A stretch of 64,000 bases of DNA. Origin: Streptomyces chryseus (lineage in GTDB: Bacteria; Actinomycetota; Actinomycetes; Streptomycetales; Streptomycetaceae). The notes beneath the pieces were generated by a model. It saw only the letters and a list, made by a program, of their open reading frames with translations. It was not told where the DNA came from and ran no database searches. The translations under genes and the position numbers were made by a program. The stretch lies in assembly GCF_014650755.1 (NCBI RefSeq), contig NZ_BMVO01000002.1, positions 124,001 through 188,000 of the forward strand, in the 5' to 3' direction. Positions 41,986 to 52,078 of this stretch are shown here, one piece after another. Within the stretch, counting starts at the first letter, position 1. Each line of letters opens with the position of its first letter.

Positions 41986-43512
41986 TCAGCTCTCGTCTTC
42001 GAGCCAGCCCATGGACCGCTCAACGGCCTTGAGCCAGCTCTTGTACTCGCGGTCCCGCGTGGCCGCGTCCATGCGGGGGGTCCACTCGGCGGCCCTGCGC
42101 CAGTTGGCGCGCAGCTCGTCGGTGCTGGACCAGAAGCCGACGGCGAGGCCGGCGGCGTAGGCGGCGCCGAGGCAGGTGGTCTCGGCGACCATCGGGCGCA
42201 CGACGGGTGCGTCCAGGAAGTCCGAGAGCGTCTGCATCAGCAGGTTGTTGGAGGTCATGCCGCCGTCGACCTTGAGGGCCGTCAGCTCGACGCCGGAGTC
42301 CTTGGTCATGGCGTCGCTGATCTCGCGGGTCTGCCAGGCGGTGGCCTCCAGGACGGCACGGGCGATGTGCGCCTTGGTGACGTACCGGGTGAGGCCGGCG
42401 ATCACACCGCGGGCGTCGGGACGCCAGTACGGGGCGAAGAGGCCGGAGAAGGCCGGCACGAAGTACGCGCCGCCGTTGTCCTCGACCGAGGAGGCCAGCG
42501 TCTCGATCTCGGCGGCCGACTTGATCAGGCCCATCTGGTCGCGCATCCACTGGACGAGCGAGCCGGTGACGGCGATGGAGCCTTCGAGGGCGTAGACGGC
42601 CTTCTGGTCGCCGATGCGGTACCCGACGGTCGTCAGCAGGCCGTTGTACGAGTTGACGGGCGTGTGACCGGTGTTCATCAGCATGAAGGTGCCGGTGCCG
42701 TACGTCGACTTGGCCTCGCCCTGCGAGAAGCAGGTCTGGCCGAACAGGGCGGCCTGCTGGTCACCGAGCGCGGAGGCGACGGGCACGCCCTTCAGCGGGC
42801 CGGCCTTGGCGACGCCGTACACCTCGGCGGAGGAACGGATCTCCGGCAGCACGGCGGCCGGGATGTCCATCGACTGGAGGATCTTCTCGTCCCAGCGCAT
42901 CTCGTGCAGGTTCATGAGGAGGGTGCGCGAGGCGTTGGTGACGTCGGTGACGTGCACGCCGCCCTCCGTGCCGCCCGTCAGGTTCCAGATGACCCAGGAG
43001 TCCATGGTGCCGAAGAGGATGTCCCCGGCCTCGGCGCGCTCACGCAGGCCCTCGACGTTGTCGAGCAGCCAGCGGACCTTGGGACCGGCGAAGTACGACG
43101 CGAGCGGCAGGCCGGTCTCGCGGCGGAAGCGGTCCTGGCCGACGTTGCGGCCGAGCTCCTTGCAGAGCGCGTCGGTGCGGGTGTCCTGCCACACGATGGC
43201 GTTGTGGACGGGCTCGCCGGTGTTCTTGTCCCACAGCAGCGTGGTCTCGCGCTGGTTGGTGATGCCGATCGCCTTGACGTCGGCGGGCGTGATGCCCGCC
43301 TTGCTGATCGCGCCGGCGACGACTTCCTGGACGTTGGTCCAGATCTCGGCCGCGTCGTGCTCGACCCAGCCCGGCTTCGGGAAGATCTGCTCGTGCTCCT
43401 TCTGGTCGACCGAGACGATCCGGCCGTCCTTGTCGAAGACGATGCAGCGGCTGGAGGTGGTGCCCTGGTCGATGGCCGCGATGAACGGGCCGGTGGTGTG
43501 TGCGTCGGTCAC
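41986..43512 (-). CDS. glpK: Glycerol kinase
   Basis: A 508-residue FGGY kinase. [19 protein letters not shown] is the N-terminal phosphate-binding motif; [18 protein letters not shown] and [13 protein letters not shown] are typical of Glp[21 protein letters not shown] near the C-terminus is the ATP-binding signature. It makes sn-glycerol 3-phosphate from glycerol and ATP. It lies 40 bp after glpF and is controlled from the glpF promoter and GylR operator. Confidence 0.97.
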   Translation of the reverse strand: MTDAHTTGPFIAAIDQGTTSSRCIVFDKDGRIVSVDQKEHEQIFPKPGWVEHDAAEIWTNVQEVVAGAISKAGITPADVKAIGITNQRETTLLWDKNTGEPVHNAIVWQDTRTDALCKELGRNVGQDRFRRETGLPLASYFAGPKVRWLLDNVEGLRERAEAGDILFGTMDSWVIWNLTGGTEGGVHVTDVTNASRTLLMNLHEMRWDEKILQSMDIPAAVLPEIRSSAEVYGVAKAGPLKGVPVASALGDQQAALFGQTCFSQGEAKSTYGTGTFMLMNTGHTPVNSYNGLLTTVGYRIGDQKAVYALEGSIAVTGSLVQWMRDQMGLIKSAAEIETLASSVEDNGGAYFVPAFSGLFAPYWRPDARGVIAGLTRYVTKAHIARAVLEATAWQTREISDAMTKDSGVELTALKVDGGMTSNNLLMQTLSDFLDAPVVRPMVAETTCLGAAYAAGLAVGFWSSTDELRANWRRAAEWTPRMDAATRDREYKSWLKAVERSMGWLEDES

Positions 43513-43552
43513 GGTGTGCTCCCGGAGGTCTGTAGAGGGTCGGCCGGTCGGC

Positions 43553-44341
43553 TCAGGCGAACGCGATGTTGTAGATACCCGCGGCGAGCGCTCCGCCGAT
43601 CAGCGGGCCGACGACGGGGATCCAGGCGTAGCTCCAGTCGGAGCCGCCCTTGTTCGGCAGCGGGAGCAGGGCGTGCACGATGCGCGGCCCCAGGTCACGT
43701 GCCGGGTTGATCGCGTAGCCGGTCGGGCCGCCGAGGGAGAGGCCGATGCCGACGACGACGAAGGCGGTGATCAGCGCGCCGAGCACGCCGAGGCCCTTGC
43801 CGCTGTCGTTGAGGCCCTGGGTGAGCACCGCGAGAACGAGCACGACGGTGCCGATGATCTCGGTGGCGAGGTTCTGCCAGACGTTCCGTACCTCGGGGCC
43901 GGTGGAGAAGACGCCGAGGACCGGGCCGGCCTTGGGTGCGGCCTTCTGGTCGACCATGCCCTCCTCGGCCGGCTGCTCCGCGAGGATCTCCGGGTCCGTG
44001 AGGTGGGCCTGGAACTGGCCGTAGTACGCGATCCAGACCAGGGCGGCGCCGATCATGGCGCCGAGTATCTGGCCGGCGAAGTAGACCGGAGCGTTGCTCC
44101 AGTCGCCGTCCTTGATCGCGATGCCGACGGTGACCGCCGGGTTGAGGTGGGCGCCGGAGAGGCTGCCGGTCATGTAGACCGCCGTCATGACGGCGAATCC
44201 CCACCCGAAGGTGATGGCGAGCCAGCCGGCGTTCTGCGCCTTCGAGCGCTTGAGCACGACGGCGGCCACGACGCCGCCGCCGAGCAGGATGAGTACGGCG
44301 GTACCAATGATCTCGCCGATGAAGATGTCGGAGCTGGACAC
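43553..44341 (-). CDS. glpF: Glycerol uptake facilitator
   Basis: A 262-residue aquaglyceroporin. The two half-helix motifs are HLNPAVTVG and [11 protein letters not shown], and six membrane segments surround them. The loop between helices 3 and 4 (about residues 105-140) is longer and more charged than usual. GTG 44341 has AAAGGAG upstream. First gene of the operon; its promoter at 44445-44473 overlaps a GylR operator. Confidence 0.95.
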   Translation of the reverse strand: MSSSDIFIGEIIGTAVLILLGGGVVAAVVLKRSKAQNAGWLAITFGWGFAVMTAVYMTGSLSGAHLNPAVTVGIAIKDGDWSNAPVYFAGQILGAMIGAALVWIAYYGQFQAHLTDPEILAEQPAEEGMVDQKAAPKAGPVLGVFSTGPEVRNVWQNLATEIIGTVVLVLAVLTQGLNDSGKGLGVLGALITAFVVVGIGLSLGGPTGYAINPARDLGPRIVHALLPLPNKGGSDWSYAWIPVVGPLIGGALAAGIYNIAFA

Positions 44342-44444
44342 CCGCGACTCCTTTGTCCTTCGTCCAGGGGAAAGGCGAACCCCGGGTCCCTCCGGGTGGT
44401 CCGCGCCCTCGGTGAGGGCCTAACCGGTCCCTTGGCGTTGCCAC

Positions 44445-44473
44445 ACTCTAGCGCGTATTGCCGGTAGGTGTTC
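44445..44473 (-). promoter_or_regulatory. Promoter of glpF-glpK-glpD
   Basis: On the minus strand, GAACAC (complement of 44468-44473), a 17-base spacer and TAGAGT (complement of 44445-44450). The -35 lies inside the proposed GylR operator. The leader is about 100 bases. Confidence 0.5.
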
Positions 44474-44484
44474 GGCATTGCCGA
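44468..44484. promoter_or_regulatory. GylR operator at glpF
   Basis: GTGTTCGGCATTGCCGA contains the palindrome TCGGCA-T-TGCCGA and overlaps the glpF -35. It differs at only two positions from the 17-base site upstream of gylR (45375-45391, opposite strand). Confidence 0.65.
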
Positions 44485-44587
44485 CCGATGAACGGCAGTT
44501 TTGCCCTCGGTTAAGAGGTGCGTCAAGAGTTCCGTGACCGGTATCCCGATCGTTACCAGCCTGCCAGGAGGCGGCGGAGCCCGCCTT

Positions 44588-45352
44588 TCAGAAGCGGCTG
44601 GCGCCCAGATCCCGGGACACCGCGCGCGCGCAGTCCCGTACGGCCGCCACCAGGTCGGTGCGCAGGGCGCCGTCCTCGCGGATCCGTTCCACGGCGCCGG
44701 TGACGCCGACCGCGCCGACGGGCATCCGCCGGCGGTCGTGGATGGGGGCGGCGATCGAGGCCACCCCGTCCCAGGTCTCCTCCACGTCGGCGGCCCAGCC
44801 GCGCGCGCGGGTCAGGTCGAGCACCGCCTCGAAGTCCACCGCGTCCGTGACGGTGTGCGGGGTGAAGGACTTGCGCTCGTTCTCGACGACCTCGTTGTGC
44901 GCCACCGGGTCGTACGCCGACAGCACCTTGCCCAGCGCGGAGGAGTGCAGCGGCTGCATCGCCCCGACCTCCAGCACCTGCCGGCTGTCGTCCGGGCGGA
45001 AGACGTGGTGGACGATCAGTACGCCCTGCTGGTGCAGCACGCCCAGATAGACGCTCTCGCCGCTGGAGCGGGCCAGGTCGTCGGTCCACACGAGCGCGCG
45101 GGCCCGCAGTTCGTGCACGTCCAGATACGTGCTGCCGAGGCGCAGCAGCTCGGCGCCCAGCTGGTAGCGGCCGGAGGCCGGGTCCTGTTCGACGAAACCC
45201 TCCGCCTGGAGGGTGCGCAGGATGCCGTGCGCCGTACCCTTGGCAAGACCGAGGGACGAGGCCACCTCGGACAGGCCGAGCCTGCGCTCGCCCCCCGCGA
45301 GCAGGCGCAGCATCGCCGCCGCCCGCTCGAGCGACTGGATGTTCTTCGCCAC
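44588..45352 (-). CDS. gylR: IclR-family glycerol operon regulator
   Basis: A 254-residue IclR protein, the length of GylR of S. coelicolor. Residues about 1-60 are the winged helix (LSEVASSLGLAKGTAHGILRTLQAEGFVEQDP). The C-terminal effector domain (about 75-250) includes LHSSALGKVLSAY and GVASIAAPIHDRRRMPVGAVGVTG. GylR represses the glycerol operon and itself, relieved by glycerol 3-phosphate. GTG 45352 has GGAGGTGG upstream. Two copies of the shared operator motif stand at gylR and glpF. Confidence 0.95.
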   Translation of the reverse strand: MAKNIQSLERAAAMLRLLAGGERRLGLSEVASSLGLAKGTAHGILRTLQAEGFVEQDPASGRYQLGAELLRLGSTYLDVHELRARALVWTDDLARSSGESVYLGVLHQQGVLIVHHVFRPDDSRQVLEVGAMQPLHSSALGKVLSAYDPVAHNEVVENERKSFTPHTVTDAVDFEAVLDLTRARGWAADVEETWDGVASIAAPIHDRRRMPVGAVGVTGAVERIREDGALRTDLVAAVRDCARAVSRDLGASRF

Positions 45353-45374
45353 GCTCGGCCACCTCCACCTCGGT

Positions 45375-45391
45375 TCGACAATGCTGAACAC
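45375..45391. promoter_or_regulatory. GylR operator at gylR
   Basis: On the minus strand GTGTTCAGCATTGTCGA, matching the glpF site in 15 of 17 positions. It spans the expected gylR transcription start (-10 TAGTGT is the complement of 45388-45393), so binding would block the gene's own promoter. Confidence 0.6.
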
Positions 45392-45417
45392 TATCGGCTC
45401 ATGCCGACTGGGTGTCA
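45388..45417 (-). promoter_or_regulatory. Promoter of gylR
   Basis: On the minus strand, TGACAC, an 18-base spacer and TAGTGT. A second palindrome, TCGGC-TCAT-GCCGA (45394-45407), lies in the spacer. Confidence 0.45.
45394..45407. promoter_or_regulatory. Second palindrome in the gylR promoter
   Basis: TCGGC-TCAT-GCCGA, related to the core of the GylR sites and three bases from the first site. It may be a second binding site for the same regulator. Confidence 0.4.
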
Positions 45418-45591
45418 CCGTCCGAGGCCCGCCCGGCGACCGTGAGCCATCAGAACACGGCCTGCAACCGGCACCGTCCGCCTCGTGGGACGCCTTCACG
45501 CCACGGACGGGGTCGCGGCTACGCTGGCCAGGTGCGCCGTCCGCCGGGAGGGCGCAAAGCCGACAGCCGTCGCACTCCAGGGAGCAGATCC

Positions 45592-48500
45592 ATGGCCTCG
45601 TTGCCGACCCCCACGCCTGCCAGCCACAGCAGCCGCGCCGACGCCCTCCGCGAAGCACTCGCCAGCCGGGTCGTGGTCGCCGACGGGGCGATGGGCACCA
45701 TGCTCCAGGCGCAGGACCCCACCCTCGAGGACTTCGAGAACCTCGAAGGCTGCAACGAGATCCTCAACATCACCCGCCCCGACATCGTGCGCTCCGTCCA
45801 CGAGGAGTACTTCGCCGTCGGCGTGGACTGCGTCGAGACGAACACCTTCGGCGCGAACCACTCGGCGGCCAACGAGTACGAGATCGCCGACCGGATCTTC
45901 GAGCTGTCCGAGTCCGGTGCGCGCATCGCCCGCGAGGTCGCCGACGAGTTCGGCGCCAGGGACGGTCGCCAGCGCTGGGTCCTGGGCTCGATCGGCCCCG
46001 GCACCAAGCTGCCCTCGCTCGGCCACATCGCGTACGACGTCCTGCGGGACGGCTACCAGCAGAACGCCGAGGGCCTGCTCGCCGGCGGTGCGGACGCCCT
46101 GATCGTGGAGACCACGCAGGACCTGCTCCAGACGAAGTCGAGCCTGATCGGCGCACGCCGGGCCATGGACGCCCTGGGCATCGACGTGCCGCTGATCTGT
46201 TCACTGGCCTTCGAGACGACCGGCGTCATGCTGCTCGGCTCCGAGATCGGCGCGGCCCTGACCGCCCTGGAGCCGCTGGGCATCGACCTGATCGGCCTGA
46301 ACTGCTCGACCGGCCCGGACGAGATGAGCGAGCACCTGCGCTACCTCGCCCGCCATTCGCGTACGCCGCTGATGTGCATGCCGAACGCGGGCCTCCCCGT
46401 GCTCACCAAGGACGGCGCCCACTTCCCGCTCGGCCCCGTCGGCCTCGCCGACGCCCAGGAGACGTTCGTCCACGACTACGGCCTGTCCCTCATCGGCGGC
46501 TGCTGCGGTACGACGCCCGAGCACCTGCGCGCCGTCGTCGAGCGCACCCGCGACCTCACCCCGGCGCAGCGCGAGCCGCGCCCCGAGCCGGGCGCCGCCT
46601 CCCTCTACCAGTCGGTCCCCTTCCGCCAGGACACCGCCTACATGGCGATCGGCGAGCGCACCAACGCCAACGGCAGCAAGAAGTTCCGCGAGGCCATGCT
46701 CGAAGCCCGCTGGGACGACTGCGTGGAGATGGCCCGCGACCAGATCCGCGAGGGCGCGCACATGCTCGACCTGTGCGTCGACTACGTGGGCCGCGACGGC
46801 GTGGCCGACATGGCCGAGCTGGCCGGCCGCTTCGCCACCGCCTCCACCCTTCCCATCGTCCTGGACTCCACCGAACTGGCCGTCATCCAGGCCGGTCTGG
46901 AGAAGCTCGGCGGCCGCGCTGTCATCAACTCCGTCAACTACGAGGACGGCGACGGCCCGGAGTCCCGCTTCGCCAAGGTCACCGCGCTCGCCAAGGAGCA
47001 CGGCGCCGCCCTGATCGCGCTGACCATCGACGAGGAGGGCCAGGCCCGTACCGTCGAGCACAAGGTCGCCATCGCCGAGCGGCTGATCGAGGACCTGACC
47101 GGCAACTGGGGCATCGACGAGTCGGACATCCTCATCGACTGCCTGACCTTCACCATCTGCACCGGCCAGGAGGAGTCCCGCAAGGACGGCATCGCGACGA
47201 TCGAGTCGATCCGCGAGCTCAAGCGGCGTCACCCGGACGTGCAGACCACCCTGGGCCTGTCCAACATCTCCTTCGGCCTCAACCCGGCCGCCCGCGTCGT
47301 CCTGAACTCCGTCTTCCTCGACGAGTGCGTCAAGGCCGGCCTGGACTCCGCGATCGTGCACGCCTCCAAGATCCTGCCGATCGCCCGCCTGGAGGAGGAG
47401 CAGGTCAAGGTCGCCCTCGACCTGATCTACGACCGCCGCGCCGAGGGCTACGACCCGCTCCAGAAGCTCATGGCCCTCTTCGAGGGCGTCAACATGAAGT
47501 CGATGAAGGCCGGCCGCGCCGAGGAGCTGATGGCCCTCCCGCTCGACGAGCGTCTGCAGCGCCGCATCATCGACGGCGAGAAGAACGGCCTGGAGGCCGA
47601 CCTCGACGAGGCCCTGCGCAGCCGCCCGGCCCTGGACATCGTCAACGACACCCTCCTGGCGGGCATGAAGGTCGTCGGTGAGCTGTTCGGCTCCGGCCAG
47701 ATGCAGCTGCCGTTCGTGCTCCAGTCCGCCGAGGTGATGAAGACGGCGGTGGCTCATCTGGAGCCGCACATGGAGAAGACGGACGACGAGGGCAAGGGCA
47801 CCATCGTGCTGGCCACCGTCCGCGGCGATGTCCACGACATCGGCAAGAACCTCGTCGACATCATCCTGTCCAACAACGGTTACACCGTCGTCAACCTCGG
47901 CATCAAGCAGCCCGTCTCCGCGATCCTGGAGGCCGCCGAGGAGCACAAGGCCGACGTCATCGGCATGTCCGGCCTGCTCGTCAAGTCCACGGTGATCATG
48001 AAGGAGAACCTTCAGGAGCTCAACCAGCGCAAGATGGCCGCCGACTTCCCGGTCATCCTCGGCGGCGCGGCCCTGACCCGGGCGTACGTGGAGCAGGACC
48101 TGCACGAGATCTACGAGGGCGAGGTCCGCTACGCCCGCGACGCGTTCGAGGGCCTGCGCCTGATGGACGCCCTCATCGGCGTCAAGCGCGGCGTGCCCGG
48201 CGCGGCGCTTCCCGAGCTCAAGCAGCGCCGCGTGGCGAAGAAGGACACGGCCGCCTTGGAGGTCGAGGAGCCGGAGGGCTCCGTGCGCTCCGACGTCGCG
48301 ACCGACAACCCGGTCCCCACCCCGCCCTTCTGGGGCACCCGGGTGGTGAAGGGCATCCAGCTCAAGGAGTACGCGCCCTGGCTCGACGAGGGCGCGCTCT
48401 TCAAGGGGCAGTGGGGCCTCAAGCAGGTCCGCAACGGCGACGGGCCCACCTACGAGGAGCTGGTGGAGACCGAGGGCCGTCCGCGCCTGCGCGGCTGGCT

Positions 48501-49107
48501 CGACCACCTGCAGTCCAACAACCTTCTCGAAGCGGCCGTCGCCTACGGGTACTTCCCCTGCCACTCCAAGGGCGACGACCTGATCCTGCTGGGCGAGGAC
48601 GGTTCCGAGCGCACCCGCTTCACCTTCCCCCGCCAGCGGCGCGGCCGCCGGCTGTGCCTGGCCGACTTCTTCCGCCCGGAGGAGGCCGGTGAGCCCGACG
48701 TGGTCGGCCTCCAGGTGGTCACGGTCGGCTCCCGTATCGGCGCGGAGACCGCCAAGCTCTTCGAGGCCAACTCCTACCGCGACTACCTCGAACTGCACGG
48801 GCTGTCGGTGCAGTTGGCCGAGACCCTCGCCGAGTACTGGCACGCCCGGGTCCGCTCCGAGCTCGGCTTCGCCGGCGAGGACCCCGACGCGATGGAGGAC
48901 ATGTTCGCCCTGAAGTACCGCGGCGCGCGCTTCTCCCTCGGTTACGGCGCCTGCCCCGACCTGGAGGACCGGGCGAAGATCGCGGACCTTCTCCAGCCGG
49001 AGCGGATCGGCGTCCACCTGTCGGAGGAGTTCCAGCTGCACCCGGAGCAGTCCACCGACGCGATCGTCATCCACCATCCCGAGGCGAAGTACTTCAACGC
49101 GCGCTAG
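45592..49107 (+). CDS. metH: Cobalamin-dependent methionine synthase
   Basis: A 1171-residue four-domain enzyme. The homocysteine domain (about 20-330) ends with the zinc cysteines in GGCCGTTPEH. The pterin domain (about 350-620) has ERTNANGSKKFREAM and VDYVGRDGVADM. The cobalamin domain carries RGDVHDIGKN (about 748), whose histidine is the lower axial ligand of B12. The activation domain (about 915-1171) ends with the SAM-binding region, including FSLGYGACPDLEDRAKI. It methylates homocysteine from methyl-tetrahydrofolate in the cytoplasm. ATG 45592 has AGGGAG upstream. I saw no cobalamin riboswitch in the 240 bp before it. Confidence 0.97.
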   Translation: MASLPTPTPASHSSRADALREALASRVVVADGAMGTMLQAQDPTLEDFENLEGCNEILNITRPDIVRSVHEEYFAVGVDCVETNTFGANHSAANEYEIADRIFELSESGARIAREVADEFGARDGRQRWVLGSIGPGTKLPSLGHIAYDVLRDGYQQNAEGLLAGGADALIVETTQDLLQTKSSLIGARRAMDALGIDVPLICSLAFETTGVMLLGSEIGAALTALEPLGIDLIGLNCSTGPDEMSEHLRYLARHSRTPLMCMPNAGLPVLTKDGAHFPLGPVGLADAQETFVHDYGLSLIGGCCGTTPEHLRAVVERTRDLTPAQREPRPEPGAASLYQSVPFRQDTAYMAIGERTNANGSKKFREAMLEARWDDCVEMARDQIREGAHMLDLCVDYVGRDGVADMAELAGRFATASTLPIVLDSTELAVIQAGLEKLGGRAVINSVNYEDGDGPESRFAKVTALAKEHGAALIALTIDEEGQARTVEHKVAIAERLIEDLTGNWGIDESDILIDCLTFTICTGQEESRKDGIATIESIRELKRRHPDVQTTLGLSNISFGLNPAARVVLNSVFLDECVKAGLDSAIVHASKILPIARLEEEQVKVALDLIYDRRAEGYDPLQKLMALFEGVNMKSMKAGRAEELMALPLDERLQRRIIDGEKNGLEADLDEALRSRPALDIVNDTLLAGMKVVGELFGSGQMQLPFVLQSAEVMKTAVAHLEPHMEKTDDEGKGTIVLATVRGDVHDIGKNLVDIILSNNGYTVVNLGIKQPVSAILEAAEEHKADVIGMSGLLVKSTVIMKENLQELNQRKMAADFPVILGGAALTRAYVEQDLHEIYEGEVRYARDAFEGLRLMDALIGVKRGVPGAALPELKQRRVAKKDTAALEVEEPEGSVRSDVATDNPVPTPPFWGTRVVKGIQLKEYAPWLDEGALFKGQWGLKQVRNGDGPTYEELVETEGRPRLRGWLDHLQSNNLLEAAVAYGYFPCHSKGDDLILLGEDGSERTRFTFPRQRRGRRLCLADFFRPEEAGEPDVVGLQVVTVGSRIGAETAKLFEANSYRDYLELHGLSVQLAETLAEYWHARVRSELGFAGEDPDAMEDMFALKYRGARFSLGYGACPDLEDRAKIADLLQPERIGVHLSEEFQLHPEQSTDAIVIHHPEAKYFNAR

Positions 49108-49140
49108 ACCCGGACGAGTCGTACACTGGTCGGTCCAGCG

Positions 49141-49179
49141 CAGGCCGGTCGCCTTCCCACCCGGGGAGACGGCCGGCCT
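49141..49179 (+). terminator. Imperfect hairpin after metH
   Basis: AGGCCGG pairs with CCGGCCT at the base, and the stem continues with two G-T pairs and one mismatch. It lies about 35 bp after the metH stop. The arms are long but imperfect. Confidence 0.4.
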
Positions 49180-49206
49180 TCTCGTCCCTTCAGGAGGTGT
49201 GCCCGG

Positions 49207-49908
49207 ATGACCAGCACCGTCCCCGCGCCCAGTACCCGTACGGCCGAAGGCTCCGCACTGCAGGCCGTCTTCCTCGACATGGACGGCACTCTCGTGGACA
49301 CCGAGGGCTTCTGGTGGGAGGTCGAGGCGGAGGTCTTCGCGGACCTGGGCCATGTGCTGGACGAGGCGTGGCGCGACGTGGTGGTCGGCGGGCCGATGAC
49401 GCGCAGCGCGGGCTATCTCATCGAGGTGACCGGCGCCGACATCACGCTGCCCGAGCTCACGGTGCTGCTCAACGACCGCTTCGAGAAGCGCATCGGCTGC
49501 GGGGTGCCGCTGATGCCGGGGGCGGCCCGGCTGCTCGCCGAGCTCGCGGCGCACGAGGTGCCCACCGCGCTGGTCTCCGCCTCGCACCGGCGCATCATCG
49601 ACCGGGTCCTGGAGACGCTGGGCCGCGAGATGTTCACGCTCACCGTGGCGGGCGACGAGGTGCCCCGTACGAAGCCGCACCCCGACCCGTATCTGCACGC
49701 CGCGGCGCGGCTCGGCGCCGAGCCGGGGAGATGCGCGGTCGTCGAGGACACCGCGACCGGTGTGGCGGCCGCCGAGGCCGCCGGCTGCCGGGTGGTGGCG
49801 GTGCCGTCCGTGGCCCCGATCGCGCCCGCGCGCGGACGGGTCGTCGTGGGGTCGCTCGAAGAAGTCGACCTCGCTTTTCTGACGACTCTGATCACGCGGC
49901 CGAACTGA
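49207..49908 (+). CDS. HAD-family hydrolase, beta-phosphoglucomutase-like
   Basis: A 233-residue HAD phosphatase. AVFLDMDGTLVDTEGFWW is motif I with the nucleophile aspartate. TALVSASHRR gives motif II, TKPHPDPYLHAAARLG the motif III lysine, and VVEDTATGVAAAEAAGC motif IV. The cap domain is the small helical C1 type. It dephosphorylates a sugar phosphate or nucleotide; the substrate is not set by sequence. ATG 49207 has AGGAGGT upstream. Confidence 0.9.
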   Translation: MTSTVPAPSTRTAEGSALQAVFLDMDGTLVDTEGFWWEVEAEVFADLGHVLDEAWRDVVVGGPMTRSAGYLIEVTGADITLPELTVLLNDRFEKRIGCGVPLMPGAARLLAELAAHEVPTALVSASHRRIIDRVLETLGREMFTLTVAGDEVPRTKPHPDPYLHAAARLGAEPGRCAVVEDTATGVAAAEAAGCRVVAVPSVAPIAPARGRVVVGSLEEVDLAFLTTLITRPN

Positions 49909-50405
49909 TCCCTTCACCGAGCGTGCTTTCGCTATCGGGCGGGAACTCTCGGCATTGGACCGTGCATTTTCCGTGACACACCGAAATAGAAATGCACTCT
50001 CGATCAAAACTATTCATAGGGTGACCTTAGTCACGCTCCGTGCTGCCCACAGGGGTGCCCCTCAGCGTCAAAGCCCTTCAGCGCGCCCCGGTTTGGCGCC
50101 TTTGTGTCCTGATTGATGGAGTGGTGTACGAAACATTCCCGCCCCGCCGCGCCGGCCTGCCCGGTCCCATGATCACCGAGCGGTAACGGTGGGCAGCGGC
50201 CCGGTCGGGCCCCTCGGGTGATTCCCACTAATCTCAAGTCGAGAACTTCGCCGCACCCCATGTGCTCCAGCGCTCAACCAGTTGCTGGTACCACAGAACC
50301 GATCGCTCTGATCCCGGCCCGATCGCTCCGCCCCGACCGGGCGGCGCGGCGGAGTATCCCGTACACCGCTGAAAACTCAGTGCCGGATGAGGGAGAACGT
50401 CCAGG
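49909..50405. other. 497-bp intergenic region
   Basis: The longest gene-free stretch. It has an A/T-rich part at about 49960-50030, unusual here, followed by GTGAC-CTTA-GTCAC (50021-50034). A loose hairpin with CAAAG/CTTTG outer arms lies at 50069-50104. TAATCT at 50229-50234 might be a -10 for the downstream lipoprotein gene, but no fitting -35 was found. No ORF with a ribosome site was found. Confidence 0.5.
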
Positions 50406-52007
50406 ATGAACCGCAAGACTCTGGTGCTGCCGGCCGTGCTCGGCCTGCTCGCGCCCGCGCTGGCCGCCTGCGGCGGCGTGGGCGGCGGCGGGAAGGGCGG
50501 TGACGCCATTGTCGTGGGCACCACGGACCAGTTCGTGGCCACGAAGGACGCTCCCGCGCCCTTCGACCCGGCGTTCGCCTACGACGCCGGCGCCTGGAAC
50601 GTTCTGCGTCAGACCGTCCAGATGCTGATGCACGTCCCGCGCGGCGGCGGCGAGCCGGTGCCGGACGCGGCCTCCAAGTGCGGCTTCACGGACACCCAGA
50701 ACGAGAGCTACCGCTGCACCCTGCGCGGCGGGCTGAAGTTCGCCGACGGCGACGCGCTCACCGCCGAGGACGTGAAGTTCTCGGTCGAGCGCGTGCTGAA
50801 GATCAAGAACAACAACGGTCCGGTCGCGCTGCTCTCGAACATCGACATGATCGAGACGAACGGCGACCACGAGATCGTCTTCCACCTCAAGACGCCGGAC
50901 GCCACGTTCCCGTACAAGATCGCCACGCCTGCGGCGGCCATCGTCGACTCCGAAACGTACGAGGCCGACAGGCTCCGGGACGGCTTCGCCGCCGAAGGCT
51001 CGGGCCCGTACACACTGGAGACCGAGACCGAGGGCGACCGGGTCGTCAAGGCCGTCTTCACCAAGAACCCCGAGTACAAGGGCGACTTGAAGCTCCGCAA
51101 CGACAAGATCGAGCTGCGGTCCTTCACCGACACCGAGTCGATGGAGAAGGCGCTGAAGGACGGCGACATCAGCATGATGACGCGCACCCTCCAGCCCGAG
51201 CAGATCAAGGACCTGTCGGAGAACCCGGCCGAGGGCATCGACCTCATCGAGATGCCCGGCCTGGAGATCCGCTACCTCGGCTTCGACACCGACGACTCCA
51301 CGGTCAAGAGCAAGGCGGTGCGCCAGGCGCTGGCCGCCGTCGTCGACCGCGGGGACCTCGCGAGCAAGGTCTACCCGGCGACGGCCGAGCCGCTGTACTC
51401 GCTCATCCCGAACACCATCACCGGGCACCAGAACGCGTTCTTCAACAAGTACGGCGAGCCGAACCGGCCCAAGGCCGCCGGAATCCTGAAGGCGGCCGGC
51501 ATCAGCACGCCGGTGAAGCTGACGCTGAACTACACGACCGACCACTACGGCCGTGCGACGAAGAAGGAGTTCGAGGTGCTCCAGGAGCAGCTCAACGCCA
51601 CGAGCCTCTTCGACGTCGACATCAAGGGAACCGAGTGGTCGAAGTTCCGTGACAGCCAGAAGCGCGGTGAGTACGCCGTCTACGGCATGGGCTGGTTCCC
51701 GGACTTCCCGGACGCCGACAACTACGTGGCGCCGTTCCTGGACAAGGACAACTTCCTCAACTCCCCGTATGTGAGCAGCGAGGCCAGGAACAAGCTCATC
51801 CCGGAGTCGCGCCGCGCGGCCGACCGGGCCTCGGCCGCCGGGCCGTTCGAGCGGATCCAGGAGATCGTCGCCAACGACGTGCCGGTGCTGCCGCTGTGGC
51901 AGGGCAAGCAGTACGTCGCCGCGCGCGACGACATCACCGGCGTCGAGTGGGCCATCAACTCCTCGGCCGACCTGCAGTTGTGGGAGCTGGGCCGCGGCGT
52001 CTCCTGA
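50406..52007 (+). CDS. Family-5 extracellular solute-binding lipoprotein (first of two)
   Basis: A 533-residue oligopeptide/dipeptide-type binding protein. Residues 1-21 are a lipoprotein signal with lipobox LAAC. The mature part has the family-5 pattern: CTLRGGLKFADGDALTAEDVKFSVERVL, PDATFPYKIATPAAAIV, VYPATAEPLYSLIP, and near the end VLPLWQGKQYVAARDDITGVEW. Such proteins deliver peptides or other solutes to an ABC importer. No permease or ATPase gene is nearby. A closely similar gene follows after 71 bp, so they are tandem paralogues. Confidence 0.93.
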   Translation: MNRKTLVLPAVLGLLAPALAACGGVGGGGKGGDAIVVGTTDQFVATKDAPAPFDPAFAYDAGAWNVLRQTVQMLMHVPRGGGEPVPDAASKCGFTDTQNESYRCTLRGGLKFADGDALTAEDVKFSVERVLKIKNNNGPVALLSNIDMIETNGDHEIVFHLKTPDATFPYKIATPAAAIVDSETYEADRLRDGFAAEGSGPYTLETETEGDRVVKAVFTKNPEYKGDLKLRNDKIELRSFTDTESMEKALKDGDISMMTRTLQPEQIKDLSENPAEGIDLIEMPGLEIRYLGFDTDDSTVKSKAVRQALAAVVDRGDLASKVYPATAEPLYSLIPNTITGHQNAFFNKYGEPNRPKAAGILKAAGISTPVKLTLNYTTDHYGRATKKEFEVLQEQLNATSLFDVDIKGTEWSKFRDSQKRGEYAVYGMGWFPDFPDADNYVAPFLDKDNFLNSPYVSSEARNKLIPESRRAADRASAAGPFERIQEIVANDVPVLPLWQGKQYVAARDDITGVEWAINSSADLQLWELGRGVS

Positions 52008-52078
52008 CGCCGGCAGTATCCGGCGGCGAAGACCGCGCCGCCGGTGGGACATTCGTTGAATCTGTGAGGCAAGGATCC

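Noticed and set aside
40474..43710. A 1078-codon plus-strand open frame over glpD and glpK
   Set aside because: Antisense of two clearly recognised genes.
45412..45591. Possible cobalamin or SAM riboswitch upstream of metH
   Set aside because: I could not find the conserved B12 box or SAM-riboswitch core; only a short leader after TACGCT at 45530 is visible.
46201..50007. A 1268-codon minus-strand open frame
   Set aside because: Antisense of metH and the HAD gene; no start signal and no known motif.
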